This document shows, piece after piece, positions 17,418 to 26,918 of a stretch of DNA of 64,000 bases. The number at the start of each line of letters is the position of its first letter. Positions within the stretch are counted from its first letter, which is position 1. Origin of the DNA: Haloquadratum walsbyi J07HQW1 (GTDB lineage: Archaea > Halobacteriota > Halobacteria > Halobacteriales > Haloferacaceae); NCBI GenBank assembly GCA_000415965.1, contig KE356560.1, positions 1,870,596 to 1,934,595 on the forward strand, given 5' to 3'. The position numbers and the translations under genes are program-made. The notes under the pieces were generated by a model. The model had not been told where the DNA came from. It made no database searches and saw only the letters and a program-made list of their open reading frames with translations.

Positions 17418-18281
17418 TCAGGATGAAATATCATTACATTCAGTGTATGAATTATACATTCCAGCGACGAACAGGATCACGTTCACGCGCATCGCAAACC
17501 GACCCAAATCGCGGAATCCTCCGTGTTCGTCCGGATGGAACGGTCGGTACTGCAGAATGTCCTTGCGAAGCAGTTCGACAAAAAAGTAAATCAATACGAA
17601 CACATCATAGAATACAGCGATGACGAACACTGTCACAAGGTTGTACGCCATATATGAAATTGCCTCCCACGGCTGAAATGAGGTGAAAACAAACGGCAAC
17701 GAGAGCGGACCAAGCGCAACCACCAGTGCAAACACGAGTGAGCGCGGGAGCTCGATGGGAATAGCCTCATGTGTGTACGAGGATCCAAGCTTCTCAGTCA
17801 TGTCTGTATAAAATGTGCCATACGCATTCGAATTGACGATGCTTGTCTTCCCGAGCTGATCGAGGAGATGCTCTGTCTTGAGCACTAACCCATCATACAC
17901 GAGATGTCCGACGATGAGAACAAACAAAAAATAGCCGGCCTGAACTGTCATAGCTGGCTTTCCCGCTGAACCGGACACAATTAAGACATCGTACAACGTG
18001 TATATGGTTCCAATGCCGAGTGGGATGGCCGTCCCGAAGAATATGATACTTCGGTGAAGTGACGACCCATACAGTGGGTTTGTCATAATACGGTAAATAA
18101 GGTATAGCCAGATTGCGGCGATCAGAACGCCGGGGATAATTAGCCCAATCGTTGCTAGATCCGGCGCTCTGACGGAGACCGATAGTCGTTCCTCATCAAT
18201 GAACCCGAAAGCGAGCGTTGGGATATAGACCACTAGCACAGTCTTGACATCCTCCTCCGGGTTCACGCGGAGGAATCCCAC
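17418..18281 (-). CDS. Membrane protein, 5' end replaced by an IS remnant
   Basis: A 287-residue open frame, but its first 14 codons (MGFLRVNPEEDVK) come from the right-end hairpin of an IS remnant that also occurs at 39104-39155. The native gene therefore probably began upstream of the insertion and is truncated. The remaining protein has about six membrane helices (for example IGLIIPGVLIAAIWLYLIY and LPRSLVFALVVALGPLSLPF) and a polar central loop. It is not recognised as any named family. The C-terminus (AGMYNSYTECNDISS) also looks unusual and may be out of its original frame. Expression as a shortened protein from an internal start is possible but doubtful. Confidence 0.6.
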   Translation of the reverse strand: MGFLRVNPEEDVKTVLVVYIPTLAFGFIDEERLSVSVRAPDLATIGLIIPGVLIAAIWLYLIYRIMTNPLYGSSLHRSIIFFGTAIPLGIGTIYTLYDVLIVSGSAGKPAMTVQAGYFLFVLIVGHLVYDGLVLKTEHLLDQLGKTSIVNSNAYGTFYTDMTEKLGSSYTHEAIPIELPRSLVFALVVALGPLSLPFVFTSFQPWEAISYMAYNLVTVFVIAVFYDVFVLIYFFVELLRKDILQYRPFHPDEHGGFRDLGRFAMRVNVILFVAGMYNSYTECNDISS

Positions 18282-18902
18282 GGCACCGCACCGCTGCGTT
18301 GGGAATTTCAGGTTGACAGACTACCAACCAACACACCGTTCGAATCGGTATGTGGCCGGTCGTGGGCAGTCTCTTGGGAGTGCCAAGCCCCCGGTACTCC
18401 TATCCATTATCATGTTCGGGCTCCCAAAGTTGTTTGTGCCTCGGGGAGTCCGGCAGATTTCGACGGACTCGGAGTTACTTTGTGTGGTGTTTGCCCGGTG
18501 GTTGTTGTTTGATTCCCGCATTGGGGCGCACTCTGTTTCCAGAGTGGGCGGACACTCGAACCGCCAGTTTTCGGGCGCTCGGTCACACTGGGGTCGTAAC
18601 CAGTGCACCGACGCTGATATGTGTGCCGTTTTGGAATAAAAACGTTTGGGAATTGCCGCTGTGACGGTGCGTATCCACAGCCTCAGTGGGATTGCACCTG
18701 CTCCACATATAACAACAGCAGGAAAATTCCGGAGAACCCATCGGGTAATTCCGGAGGTCACCTCGATTTCCGGTTTCGTCTTCGAAGAGATATCTGTCGT
18801 GTCTCTGAATGGAATAACGGCGCAGGCACGATAGAACGGTCCCGTCTCGCCACTCCACCGCTTCCAGTGTGACTGCTGAGCCGAGTTCGACTCATCATCC
18901 AT
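18243..18902 (-). mobile_element. Remnant of an IS605/IS1341-type element
   Basis: The right end (about 18243-18290) is nearly identical to 39104-39155 on the opposite strand: GCGGTGCCGTGGGA, then a TCCTCCGCG/CGGAGGA hairpin, then GATGTCAA. Further in, SNSES and GGLALPRD, read from the minus strand, resemble the TnpB tail of the element at 11682, and PENWRFEC resembles a TnpB zinc ribbon. Frames are broken throughout. The element interrupts the membrane protein gene to its left. Confidence 0.6.
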
Positions 18903-19124
18903 ACATTATGTGGGAAAGTTGACTTGAATTAATCATTCGGATACAGATAGACAATCTCATGAGTTGTGATTATATTGTACTGAGAATGTACTTTCGCATC
19001 TCTTTTCAATGTACATAGAACGATATTATATACAGACACTACCAGTAATGTAGGTGGGTGTGGAGTTCAGTCCACAGTCCAGTTATTATCAGAAAATAAT
19101 CGTCTTATTCAAACAGATAATCGC

Positions 19125-19355
19125 TCACTCAGCTTTTCTCATGCTACCGGAGAGATACTCACGTGGATGCTTTGCTTTCTCTCGAGGGACATTTTCGATA
19201 ATATATTTTTCATCACACTCATTACAGAAGACATGAATATTCACGGATTTGCCACCGATTGTACTTACTGCGAATCCCTCATGATTTGAGTGATCAAGAA
19301 TCGCTGATGCTGTTTCATTCGTCTCGACTGTCGTGACATTGGTTGTCATTGCCAT
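19125..19355 (-). CDS. Small hypothetical protein with one CxxC pair
   Basis: A 76-residue soluble protein beginning MAMTTNVTTVETNETASAIL. It carries HVFCNECDEKYIIENV, a single Cys-x-x-Cys that could be half of a metal site, or could bind metal as a dimer, and a basic C-terminal tail. Thr and Asn-rich N-terminal composition and moderate acidity fit a haloarchaeal protein. It stands between two decayed regions, and no family is recognised. Confidence 0.5.
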   Translation of the reverse strand: MAMTTNVTTVETNETASAILDHSNHEGFAVSTIGGKSVNIHVFCNECDEKYIIENVPREKAKHPREYLSGSMRKAE

Positions 19356-20338
19356 TGTGTATTATATCATTCAACTTCAAATTATGGTGTCATGTCTCGG
19401 ATCACAGCCACGATTGCACTTGTTCGAGACAAAGACCCATCTTGAACCGTTGGACGAACCCGGCACATATGAGACGAATCACCATCCGATAGCCGGACCA
19501 GACGGGAATTGTCTCGCAAGCGTTTCAACTCGATCCTCACATACCATGTTGTGACGGTGTTTTCCAAGTCATGACATGTGATTATGGTTTTCGTTTTCGA
19601 CCCGACAGACGCGTCGTGTCTCCGCGTCTCCAGCCCATAGGAGAAAAACCGGCCACCAGCCCACGGCGTCACACGTGAGATAACGCGAACCGTAGTACCC
19701 AGTCAGTTCAACACCCGATTGTGGAGGGACGAGTGGCATTCCGTCGTATTGAACCACCCGGCACGTTCGGGTGGGAAGACCCATGTGACCGGGCTGGACG
19801 CGGTGGAAAGCACGCTTGCGGTAATGATTGAGTTCGAGTGGCGACCGTCGAATACCCCCGCAAACCCGTGTTTTTACGACCACAGACGGGATTATCAATG
19901 GACATCAAGAGTATATTTTTCAACTGACGACAATCATTAAATTTATTACTATCCTTTTTGCATGTTATAACAACTGTACTCTCATTATACTATTCGCCGC
20001 TTCGTCCAATCCAAAAATGGAACAATTCATACTCAGGTATGTCCTGAGAAATTGTATATATTCGATAATTGCTGATTTCAGAACGTTTGTATTCACACCA
20101 GACGCCGAAATCACAGGGTTATAAATCATATACCGGACATAGTCACATCAAGCGTTAATTAACAGTAGTTTGCCAGACACGCAGTTTATTTACTGAGAAT
20201 TGTGAAAGAACGGCGTCGAACCGCTGTCTACACACTCGTTAGTGAAAACATATCCGTGTTTTAATTACTGTCAACACTCCCATCTCGTGTCGGTGATCGA
20301 CTTATTCAGATGGCCTGACGGCTGACCCATCGGCGTGG
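19356..20338. other. Gene-poor region with decayed DNA
   Basis: From about 19400 to 19930 overlapping minus-strand frames (for example GRKNTGLRGYSTVATRTQ, RYLTCDAVGWWPVFLLW) look like scraps of former coding or mobile DNA, but I cannot name a source. From 19930 to 20338 the DNA is AT-rich and empty. Confidence 0.35.
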
Positions 20339-21124
20339 TTATATCAGTCCCAATCCACCGCTGACCAGACGTAATCCAACAGCAGTGAGAAGTCCTAATA
20401 CGACGAGTCTACGAGAACGTTCACTGGCAGTCACCCGGAGGCGTTTCCCGATAGCGACTCCAATCGCGGCTGGGACAGCAGCGGCAATAGACACAACCAG
20501 AAGCTCTCGGCTCGGATACAGTCCAAGCAGACCCGCCACACCGACGCGAACCCCGTTGAGTCCCAAGAACACGAGTGCGACGACACCGACGAAAAGTCCA
20601 TGAGAAAGCTCAAAACTCCGAAGATACGCGATAATCTGAACACCAACGTTCGTTCCGCCGAACAGTAGTCCTGAAATTCCACCCACACCGACCATCCCAA
20701 CTCGTGTGTGAGCAATCGTCCCAATCTCGCCCGTCGACCACGCCGGAAGGGGAATTCGTCGTTGAGCAGTCGCGACGAATCCAAGCGTCAACAGCCCGAG
20801 ACCAACACGCAATGGAGCAGTCGGAATGGTATTGAGGACTGCCATTCCAACAACCGTGCCGACCAGTGCTGCAGTGATAAGTGGTCCAAATCGTCGACTA
20901 CAACTTCGAAGCTCCTCTTGGGAGAGTTCGCGAACCAGTGAGAGATTCACTGCAAGAATCGGGATAATCATGAAGACAACTGCTGTTGCTGGGTCGATTA
21001 CCGTTGCAAGTGCCATCGTCCCAACAAGGGCAAACCCGAAGCCAGCAAGTCCATTCGTTGTTCCGGCGATCAGCATGACGAGCGTCATTACTGCGATTAT
21101 TGGTCCATCGAGTGCTGAGATCAT
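20339..21124 (-). CDS. TSUP (TauE/SafE) family membrane permease
   Basis: A 261-residue protein with seven to eight membrane helices. The N-terminal GTTNGLAGFGFALVGTMALA and the mid-protein VGVGGISGLLFGGTNVGVQI are the two half-repeats typical of the TSUP/TauE family. This family exports or imports sulfur-containing or organic anions such as sulfite, sulfoacetate or taurine-derived compounds. Its ATG overlaps the stop codon of the upstream M20 peptidase by four bases, so the two are co-translated. The permease may move the product or substrate of that peptidase, which is an inference from the operon. Confidence 0.88.
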   Translation of the reverse strand: MISALDGPIIAVMTLVMLIAGTTNGLAGFGFALVGTMALATVIDPATAVVFMIIPILAVNLSLVRELSQEELRSCSRRFGPLITAALVGTVVGMAVLNTIPTAPLRVGLGLLTLGFVATAQRRIPLPAWSTGEIGTIAHTRVGMVGVGGISGLLFGGTNVGVQIIAYLRSFELSHGLFVGVVALVFLGLNGVRVGVAGLLGLYPSRELLVVSIAAAVPAAIGVAIGKRLRVTASERSRRLVVLGLLTAVGLRLVSGGLGLI

Positions 21125-22389
21125 CTATTAACGCTCGTGAGTTGCTCATAGAGGACTGGAAGCGTCCCATAGCTGATGGCGTTTCGAACCAGAGCCTCGG
21201 TCGTTGTGTACTCATCAGTTCCGTGTGCTGTCTGAGTACCGAAGCCGAACTCAACCGTTGGAATGTCGTTGTGTCGAAGCACTTTGGCGTCGCCACCACC
21301 GGTTGCGCTTCGTCGGTGAACCCGCTCGTCGACGACGTGTCCAGCTGCTTGTGCGCTTGCTTCGACGATTGGACTCTCAAGGGATTCATATGACCCACGA
21401 GTCCATGAGATATCGGTAATTTCGATGTTGTCCATTCCAGTCAGACAGTTCCGTATTCCGCTGAGCGCCTCCCTCGTGTCAACGCCAGCAGTTAATCGAA
21501 TATCCACCCGTGCGCATGCTGAGGCCGGCACTGTATTGATTGCTGTTCCGCCTTCGATAGTGCCGAGATTGATTGTTGGGTATCGATACAGATTACGGGT
21601 AGCCTCGGCTCCGGCTTCCGGCTGATAGAAGTTGACGGACTCCGTGATAATCTCATCCATCGAGGAGTCAACTGAGAGTTCTTGTTGTCCGAAGTCACCT
21701 CGTAACTGCTGGACTGCCTCTGTCAGGTGATCAATTGCGTTTTCTCCAATCATCGGTCGGGAGCCGTGGGCAGCCTTTCCGGACGCTTCGAGTGTCAGCC
21801 AGATTTTCCCACGATCAGCAACTGACACTGAGTGACGCCCATTACGAGCTGTTGTCTCGCCTATCACACAGGCGTGAGGGTCGAATCCTGTTGTCTCCAA
21901 GAGCGTCGTGAGGCCGGCATCGCCACCTGTTTCCTCATCGCTCACGAATGCAAACTGGAGTGTTACTGGGGGCTCAGTCCCGGTTCGAGCGTAGCTAAGA
22001 GCGATCTGTATCATGGCGGCGACAGCACCTTTCATATCGGTCGTCCCGCGTCCGTAGATCTTCTCGCCATCTCGCTCTCCCAGTGGATCATAGGACCAAT
22101 CACTCTCATGAAACGGAACGGTGTCGAGATGACCATTAAAACACAGTGTTCGATTGGTCTGTCCGGGAAGTGTCGCAACAAGATTCGGCTTTCTCGGGTC
22201 GACCTCAAAGCGCTCAACCGACAATGCTGGCTCGTCAAGTGTATTCTCAAGCCACTCGACGATGGTACGAGTTTGACCTGGAGGGTTCTGTGTGTCGTAG
22301 CCAACAAGTGTCTTCGTGAGTTCGAACAGTTCGCTGCGATTATCGCTGAGATATTCGGCAACTGCTATCGGCAAGTGAGATGTATCCAT
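21121..22389 (-). CDS. M20 family metallopeptidase (ArgE/DapE/CPG2-like)
   Basis: A 422-residue protein with all M20 motifs. FNGHLDTVPF has the first metal His and Asp. GRGTTDMKGAVAAMI has the bridging Asp, SDEETGG has the catalytic Glu and metal Glu, and the C-terminal TAHGTDEYT has the last metal His. The lid domain (AAHGSRPMIGENAIDHL) lies in the middle. Such enzymes release acetyl, succinyl or amino-acid groups from amides using two zinc ions. It is the first gene of an operon with a TSUP permease. The exact substrate (acetyl-ornithine, succinyl-diaminopimelate or another amide) cannot be told, and no arginine or lysine genes adjoin. Confidence 0.9.
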   Translation of the reverse strand: MDTSHLPIAVAEYLSDNRSELFELTKTLVGYDTQNPPGQTRTIVEWLENTLDEPALSVERFEVDPRKPNLVATLPGQTNRTLCFNGHLDTVPFHESDWSYDPLGERDGEKIYGRGTTDMKGAVAAMIQIALSYARTGTEPPVTLQFAFVSDEETGGDAGLTTLLETTGFDPHACVIGETTARNGRHSVSVADRGKIWLTLEASGKAAHGSRPMIGENAIDHLTEAVQQLRGDFGQQELSVDSSMDEIITESVNFYQPEAGAEATRNLYRYPTINLGTIEGGTAINTVPASACARVDIRLTAGVDTREALSGIRNCLTGMDNIEITDISWTRGSYESLESPIVEASAQAAGHVVDERVHRRSATGGGDAKVLRHNDIPTVEFGFGTQTAHGTDEYTTTEALVRNAISYGTLPVLYEQLTSVNR

Positions 22390-22839
22390 ATGTAGTGTGT
22401 GATATTCACACTTTGGTCTTTACACCTATCTTGATTGTGAAATCGCTGTGAAGAACCCAGTTGATAACACTCCACTCATTTCATCTTTCCTATCGAGGAT
22501 TAGACATGACCGTCGTAGATAGCAAACCCGGTTGCGTGCCATTCAGCTCATCAAATCGGAGTGTTCAAACCTCAGAAGATGCGTGAGTCTCATTAGTTCG
22601 GATCATGTGTATATTTTGATCAGCCCGTGCCCGTGCCCGTCAATCGACCGTACTCGTCTTCTCGTGTGTTCTCCGCGCCTCTGTAGGGCAGAGAGGACAT
22701 AACACTGACATCGCAGCCGTATTTACTCTCACGATTGTATTGATATTGGTGTTGGTGTTGGTGTTAGTGTTGATAAAATCATGAAAGCACGAGAGCACTG
22801 AAATCATCAATAGAAGAGATGAGCGTAATGAAAGTCCCC
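22390..22839. other. Intergenic region with two hexanucleotide tracts
   Basis: Between the M20 gene and the MFS gene, both read leftwards. Contains (CCCGTG)n at 22624-22640 and (GGTGTT)n at 22747-22773. No gene recognised. Confidence 0.6.
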
Positions 22840-24204
22840 TCAGATATATGCCTCAAACTCTTGACCGAAAACGAGAAAGTATCCAGTCCCAACAATACCG
22901 AGTACTGCTGCAATTGTGAATGCGATTTCTGGACTCACAAACTCCCAAAGATAGCCACCGAGTGCGGCACTTGGAATGACAATCGTGTTTCGCAGTAAAT
23001 AGTATGTCCCAGTCACGCGCCCTCCAGCACCCTTCTCGGCGGGACCGACAATTAGCGCCTTATGCGAGGGTAACCCGGCGAAACGAAGCCCAGAGAACGC
23101 AAAAATAAGAATCATCCCCCATGAAACCGGCATCACCGAGGCAAGAACTTCCGGTCCACTGATCAACACGACGGGAAACAGCGCATACACCGCGAATCCA
23201 AGAGCAACAATTGGCTTGAGCCCGACACGCTCGGCAACTTTCGCGGCTGGGGCCATTGAGACGAGCGCAATCAACATCTCGACACCAAGCAGATAACCGA
23301 AGAACGCTTCGGGCGAGAGATTGACCCCGTATGAGAAGTTCGCCAGCGAGAGTGTTGTCTCAAATCCAACCTCATAAAGTTGCGTGATTACCAGCACAAA
23401 GAAAACGTAGACCATCCCATTCGCAAATCGGACAAACGTATCACCCACAAGGAGTGGACGGAGTGGTTCGGGCATCTCACGCAGATCACGTCTTATCTGC
23501 TCGATACCGTTAAATGAGTCACCCATAGAGTCCTCGCTAGCATCGTAGAGGATGTGTTGAGCAACGGTCCCGACGATCCCGAAAGTGACCGCCACGGCAA
23601 GGACGTACTGGAAGCTCACCGTGAACTCCGGATGGAAGCTGATGAGGACAGCCGCAATCACCGGACCAATGAGGAACGCAGTCCGACGGAACGTTTCAGT
23701 GCTTGCAAAGCCAGTCGCCAATCGCGAGGGGTCCGTCGCTTGTTTGACGACTGCGAATGTCGCGCCGAGACCAAACGACTTCCAGCCCTGTGCGAGCAAC
23801 AGACCAACGAAAATCCAGATCCATGGCTGAACCGTGATGCCGGCAGCGGTAATGACGCCGAGATTCGGGGCAAGGAGCCAAACCCCGAAGCCAAGTGTTG
23901 AGACGAACCCGAACAGTGTAAGCGCATATCGTGATCCGATGCGATCTGAAATCGCGCCGCCAGGATATGGAAACACCGCCGAGATGATGTTGCCGGCAGT
24001 CCCGAAGAGACCGACCACGAATCCCGATGCCCCGAGTGCGACAATATACTCAGGGAGGAATCGGTTGGTCATCTGAAACCCCAGACTGAACACAAACATC
24101 GACAGCGAAAGCACCAGCACATCCCGCTCGAGTGCAAAGAACTGTCGAAATGCATCCAGTGGTCCCGATTTATCTGCCTCAACAGTGATTTGTTCCTGAC
24201 TCAT
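22840..24204 (-). CDS. MFS transporter
   Basis: A 454-residue protein with twelve predicted membrane helices and a soluble loop of about 40 residues between helices six and seven. The loop between helices two and three reads GGAISDRIGSRYALT, the MFS A-motif (G-x-x-x-D-R-x-G-R-R type). Its second-half counterpart is AAKVAERVGLKPIVAL. The substrate is not evident; the overall look is that of drug or sugar-type exporters in haloarchaea. It stands alone on the minus strand, with repeat-rich DNA downstream. Confidence 0.9.
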   Translation of the reverse strand: MSQEQITVEADKSGPLDAFRQFFALERDVLVLSLSMFVFSLGFQMTNRFLPEYIVALGASGFVVGLFGTAGNIISAVFPYPGGAISDRIGSRYALTLFGFVSTLGFGVWLLAPNLGVITAAGITVQPWIWIFVGLLLAQGWKSFGLGATFAVVKQATDPSRLATGFASTETFRRTAFLIGPVIAAVLISFHPEFTVSFQYVLAVAVTFGIVGTVAQHILYDASEDSMGDSFNGIEQIRRDLREMPEPLRPLLVGDTFVRFANGMVYVFFVLVITQLYEVGFETTLSLANFSYGVNLSPEAFFGYLLGVEMLIALVSMAPAAKVAERVGLKPIVALGFAVYALFPVVLISGPEVLASVMPVSWGMILIFAFSGLRFAGLPSHKALIVGPAEKGAGGRVTGTYYLLRNTIVIPSAALGGYLWEFVSPEIAFTIAAVLGIVGTGYFLVFGQEFEAYI

Positions 24205-24885
24205 TGTCGAAGTGATAATATCTTGATATTGGATGTGACGTCTGTCACTCCGAAATAACTCATTCGTTCGGGGGATTTCACAGACGATTTTGCTTTTATT
24301 ATCGGTATCGGCATGGGTGTCGGGTATCTGATCACGAAACAGGGCACATATGTCTCTTCTGGCGAATGATGAATAATATTTCTATACCCACGCCGTTCAT
24401 CTAAACTATGTTCAGTCAAGGCAGGCTCCTTGAGTCCGACACTCTCACCACGCTCTTGAGTTCTTCCCCTGAAAGAATGGCTTTTGTTATCTCCATGTCA
24501 GTCTGATTGCTTGAGCGACTGAGGTGAGTCAGACCCACGCAATGATATTCGTGCCTCCCGATAATTGGTGGTGTCGTCCGCATGACAAGAAGGCTGGTGA
24601 GAGTGAGAACGAGTAAGAGCATCACAGCGCGGGAGATGTGACAACAGCATGAGTAGCACAGTATTTCGAGGAGTATCTGTGGAGTGGTGGGTCATAGGAG
24701 CAGTCGGACAACACTGGAGCGGTACGGTAGGGCAGGTATCCAGCACGACGATTGAGTAATATAGAACGAACAAAGCACACGCAACTGTCGACTTCACCCG
24801 CTTGAACTCACATTCAAGCGATAAGCCACTCAGCTTCGGTATTCATAAAACAGGTCCGTCTAGTCTGGGGGATTTTATCCGCTGT
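24205..24885. other. Intergenic region without a supported gene
   Basis: Minus-strand frames such as MEITKAILSGEELKSVV (about 24420-24500) are too short and isolated to call. No hairpin or repeat before the IS-type hairpin at 24886. Confidence 0.35.
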
Positions 24886-25130
24886 GAACTACCCCACCCT
24901 ACTCAGCCACTGGCGTGGCTCCGGTGAGGGTGGGACTTCCTGTTTCGACGAGCGCTTTCCATCCACGACATCGGACGCAGCCGTTTTTCACCGAACTGCG
25001 AAAGCAGTGATTGAGTGAAGAGGAAAATCGCCCTCTGCCGTGTCTCAAAGAGCATCACTTTTGAAACCGGAGAGGATCTTCGTTCAAGAGTAAGCGTTGT
25101 TTCATCTGCTACCGAAATCATCGGGGATCC
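24886..25130 (-). mobile_element. 3'-end remnant of a tnpB element with hairpin
   Basis: On the minus strand the end reads like the tail of TnpB (VETGSPTLTGATPVAE, compare VETGSPALSERVSASR in the element at 3392). Its DNA forms a hairpin with stem CCCACCCTCAC and GAGTAGGGTGGGG, followed by TAGTTC. The rest of the transposase is lost or scrambled. Confidence 0.65.
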
Positions 25131-25170
25131 CACAGAGAATAACTAACGCCGTGAGAGAGGAAATCATACA

Positions 25171-25350
25171 ATGGAAAAAGAGACAGCTTCAATAAAGATA
25201 TCAAGTAAAACAAAACAGAGAATTCAGGAAATGGCTGATGAAAGAAACGACACCGTAGACGACATGACTGAGTATCTGGTGCAGAAAGGGTCAAGCAGAA
25301 CAAAAAGCGAATCCGAATCTGAATCACGAGTCAAGGACACCTACCGATGA
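25171..25350 (+). CDS. Ribbon-helix-helix-like regulator, 59 residues
   Basis: A short gene (ATG 25171, TGA ending 25350). The product begins MEKETASIKISSKTKQRIQE, a basic-amphipathic beta strand followed by a helix, then ADERNDTVDDMTEYLVQKG as the second helix. This strand-helix-helix order is the ribbon-helix-helix (CopG/MetJ) pattern used by antitoxins and small repressors. The tail SESESES is encoded by a GAATCC/GAATCT/GAATCA hexanucleotide tract. A small membrane protein starts five bases after the stop, so the two form an operon. Toxin-antitoxin function is possible but the partner does not look like a known toxin. Confidence 0.65.
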   Translation: MEKETASIKISSKTKQRIQEMADERNDTVDDMTEYLVQKGSSRTKSESESESRVKDTYR

Positions 25351-25354
25351 TGGA

Positions 25355-25573
25355 GTGAAACCCAACATAGGGCTAAACCAAGCGGTCCAGAAAATACGGA
25401 CTGACATCTCTGAGCATAAGCTATTGTACGGACTTGACGCTGCCGGAGTGGTGTATATCAGTGTATATCTAGCAGTGGACATACCAATTGACCTATCGCT
25501 TGCGACCGGCATTCCCCTTGGGATTGGACTTTTAGTGAGTAGTTCAGTAAATATCTTCCACCTGACAAAATAA
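25355..25573 (+). CDS. Small membrane protein downstream of an RHH regulator
   Basis: A GTG-started 72-residue protein. An amphipathic N-terminal helix (NQAVQKIRTDISEHK) precedes two hydrophobic segments (AAGVVYISVYLAV and LATGIPLGIGLLVSSSVNIF). It begins five bases after the RHH-like gene, so translation is probably coupled. The nearest ATG, at 25347, stops after three codons, which supports the GTG. No family recognised. Confidence 0.6.
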   Translation: MKPNIGLNQAVQKIRTDISEHKLLYGLDAAGVVYISVYLAVDIPIDLSLATGIPLGIGLLVSSSVNIFHLTK

Positions 25574-25712
25574 TAACCCTATACAGAGAGTCAATCAGTT
25601 CTCTTGATATGTGCTGACCGTACTGACTCGTTGGGGGATGGCACACTCGCTGATACCAATTTCGCATCCCCATTCAAAAGAGTGACATCTCTCAGATATC
25701 AAACGGCTTAAC

Positions 25713-26357
25713 TCAACAGATTGGTTTCGGGTCGATACCGAGTGCCTCAAGATCGGTAACATACGTCTCGTAAGCGACTTCGATTGTCGTGACGGCGGCA
25801 TCACGTGCTCGTTCGTACTCGTCGTCCGATCCACATATTGTGTCAAGCAACTTGACCCCACGCTCAAGCGTCGTGTCAGTCTCACTTCGAAGATCACGAA
25901 AGAGGTCGGCGGCTGTGGTGTTTCCCTCATTGATAAAGAAGTTGATGACCTGCAGTAACGATCGTAAGGTGACAAGCGGTCGACCCACAAGTCCTGCACC
26001 AACGCGCTCTGGCGTTTCCTCAAGAGTGCGGAGATGCTCGTGGAGCGAATGAGGGCTTGGCTTCGGGTTCGGGTCATCAGGAGCAGTATCAGCGAGCGCG
26101 ATGACCCGCTCATAGTGATCAGTCTCTGTCGTAGCGACCTTACGGAAAGTCTCCGCCGCCGTCGGGTGATCCTCGTCATCTTTCCAGATGCTAAATGTCG
26201 TATGTGCATGCATCTCAGCGATAGCTGCCTCAACCAGCACCCGGTTCCGGTCGAGCTGAGCATCCGTGCTTGCTATAAGCGACTTTTCGGAGCCAAGTCG
26301 ATCAATCTCTGTTGCACATTCCTCGCGGGTCGCCTCAAGTACACCCATTCCATCCAT
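25713..26357 (-). CDS. Rubrerythrin-like ferritin-fold protein
   Basis: A 214-residue, strongly acidic, all-helical protein; a start three codons in (MGVLEATREE) is equally possible. Helical ferritin-type motifs are visible: EAAIAEMHAHTTFSIW (E-x-x-x-H-like), ATTETDHYERVIAL (E-x-x-H) and NFFINEGNTTAADLF. This matches the haloarchaeal rubrerythrin-family proteins that lack the C-terminal rubredoxin domain; indeed no CxxC pair is present. Such proteins bind a di-iron centre and remove peroxide, but the ligands here are not all certain. It is read alone on the minus strand. Confidence 0.75.
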   Translation of the reverse strand: MDGMGVLEATREECATEIDRLGSEKSLIASTDAQLDRNRVLVEAAIAEMHAHTTFSIWKDDEDHPTAAETFRKVATTETDHYERVIALADTAPDDPNPKPSPHSLHEHLRTLEETPERVGAGLVGRPLVTLRSLLQVINFFINEGNTTAADLFRDLRSETDTTLERGVKLLDTICGSDDEYERARDAAVTTIEVAYETYVTDLEALGIDPKPIC

Positions 26358-26918
26358 ATCGACTATGTGGTAACCGTGCGTATAGTTTTATCTGTCAGTT
26401 CCCAAGAGTAACACCACACATGAATAAGGAAATTCCAACGGCGGTCACTCTGTCGATGAGGCACAAATCGACAGTATCATTTTAATATAACCCAATACTC
26501 GCCGTCATAGTTGTATTCCTGATGATTTAACATGCTCGTCACGCGGACGAGATACTTTCAGAGTCGACACCTCGGGCGCGTTACTGATCAGTCGACACGA
26601 AACAGGACTTCACAGACGGTTCGTCAGGATGGGTAACATATCTTGACATGCACCGAAGGTAAAATATAAATATATTGAATATCGGGGCATCAAAGAGGTG
26701 GTCAAAGAAGGGACCTGCCGATGGCAGACCGCAAGCAACGGTCGCTGCTTATCGCACCAGTACATACACAGGGAGTCCTCTATACTGATGGCGGACGTAT
26801 CTGTTGGCTATCGAGTGATTAATTGTAATTGTGTCTGCGTTGAGTGATCAATCAGGACCAACCCGGGTGGTCGCCTGCTGGACCGTACTCTTATGACCGA
26901 GCCGATTCGTTCCAGTGT
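26358..26918. other. Intergenic region
   Basis: Lies between the divergent rubrerythrin-like and rhodanese-MBL genes and so holds both promoters. No repeat or RNA gene was recognised. An in-frame upstream ATG at 26844 for the next gene is judged non-native. Confidence 0.5.

Noticed and set aside
18321-18902. 193-residue minus-strand open frame as an independent gene
   Set aside because: Parts resemble TnpB tail and zinc-ribbon pieces and it ends at an element border. It is considered a scrambled transposon remnant.
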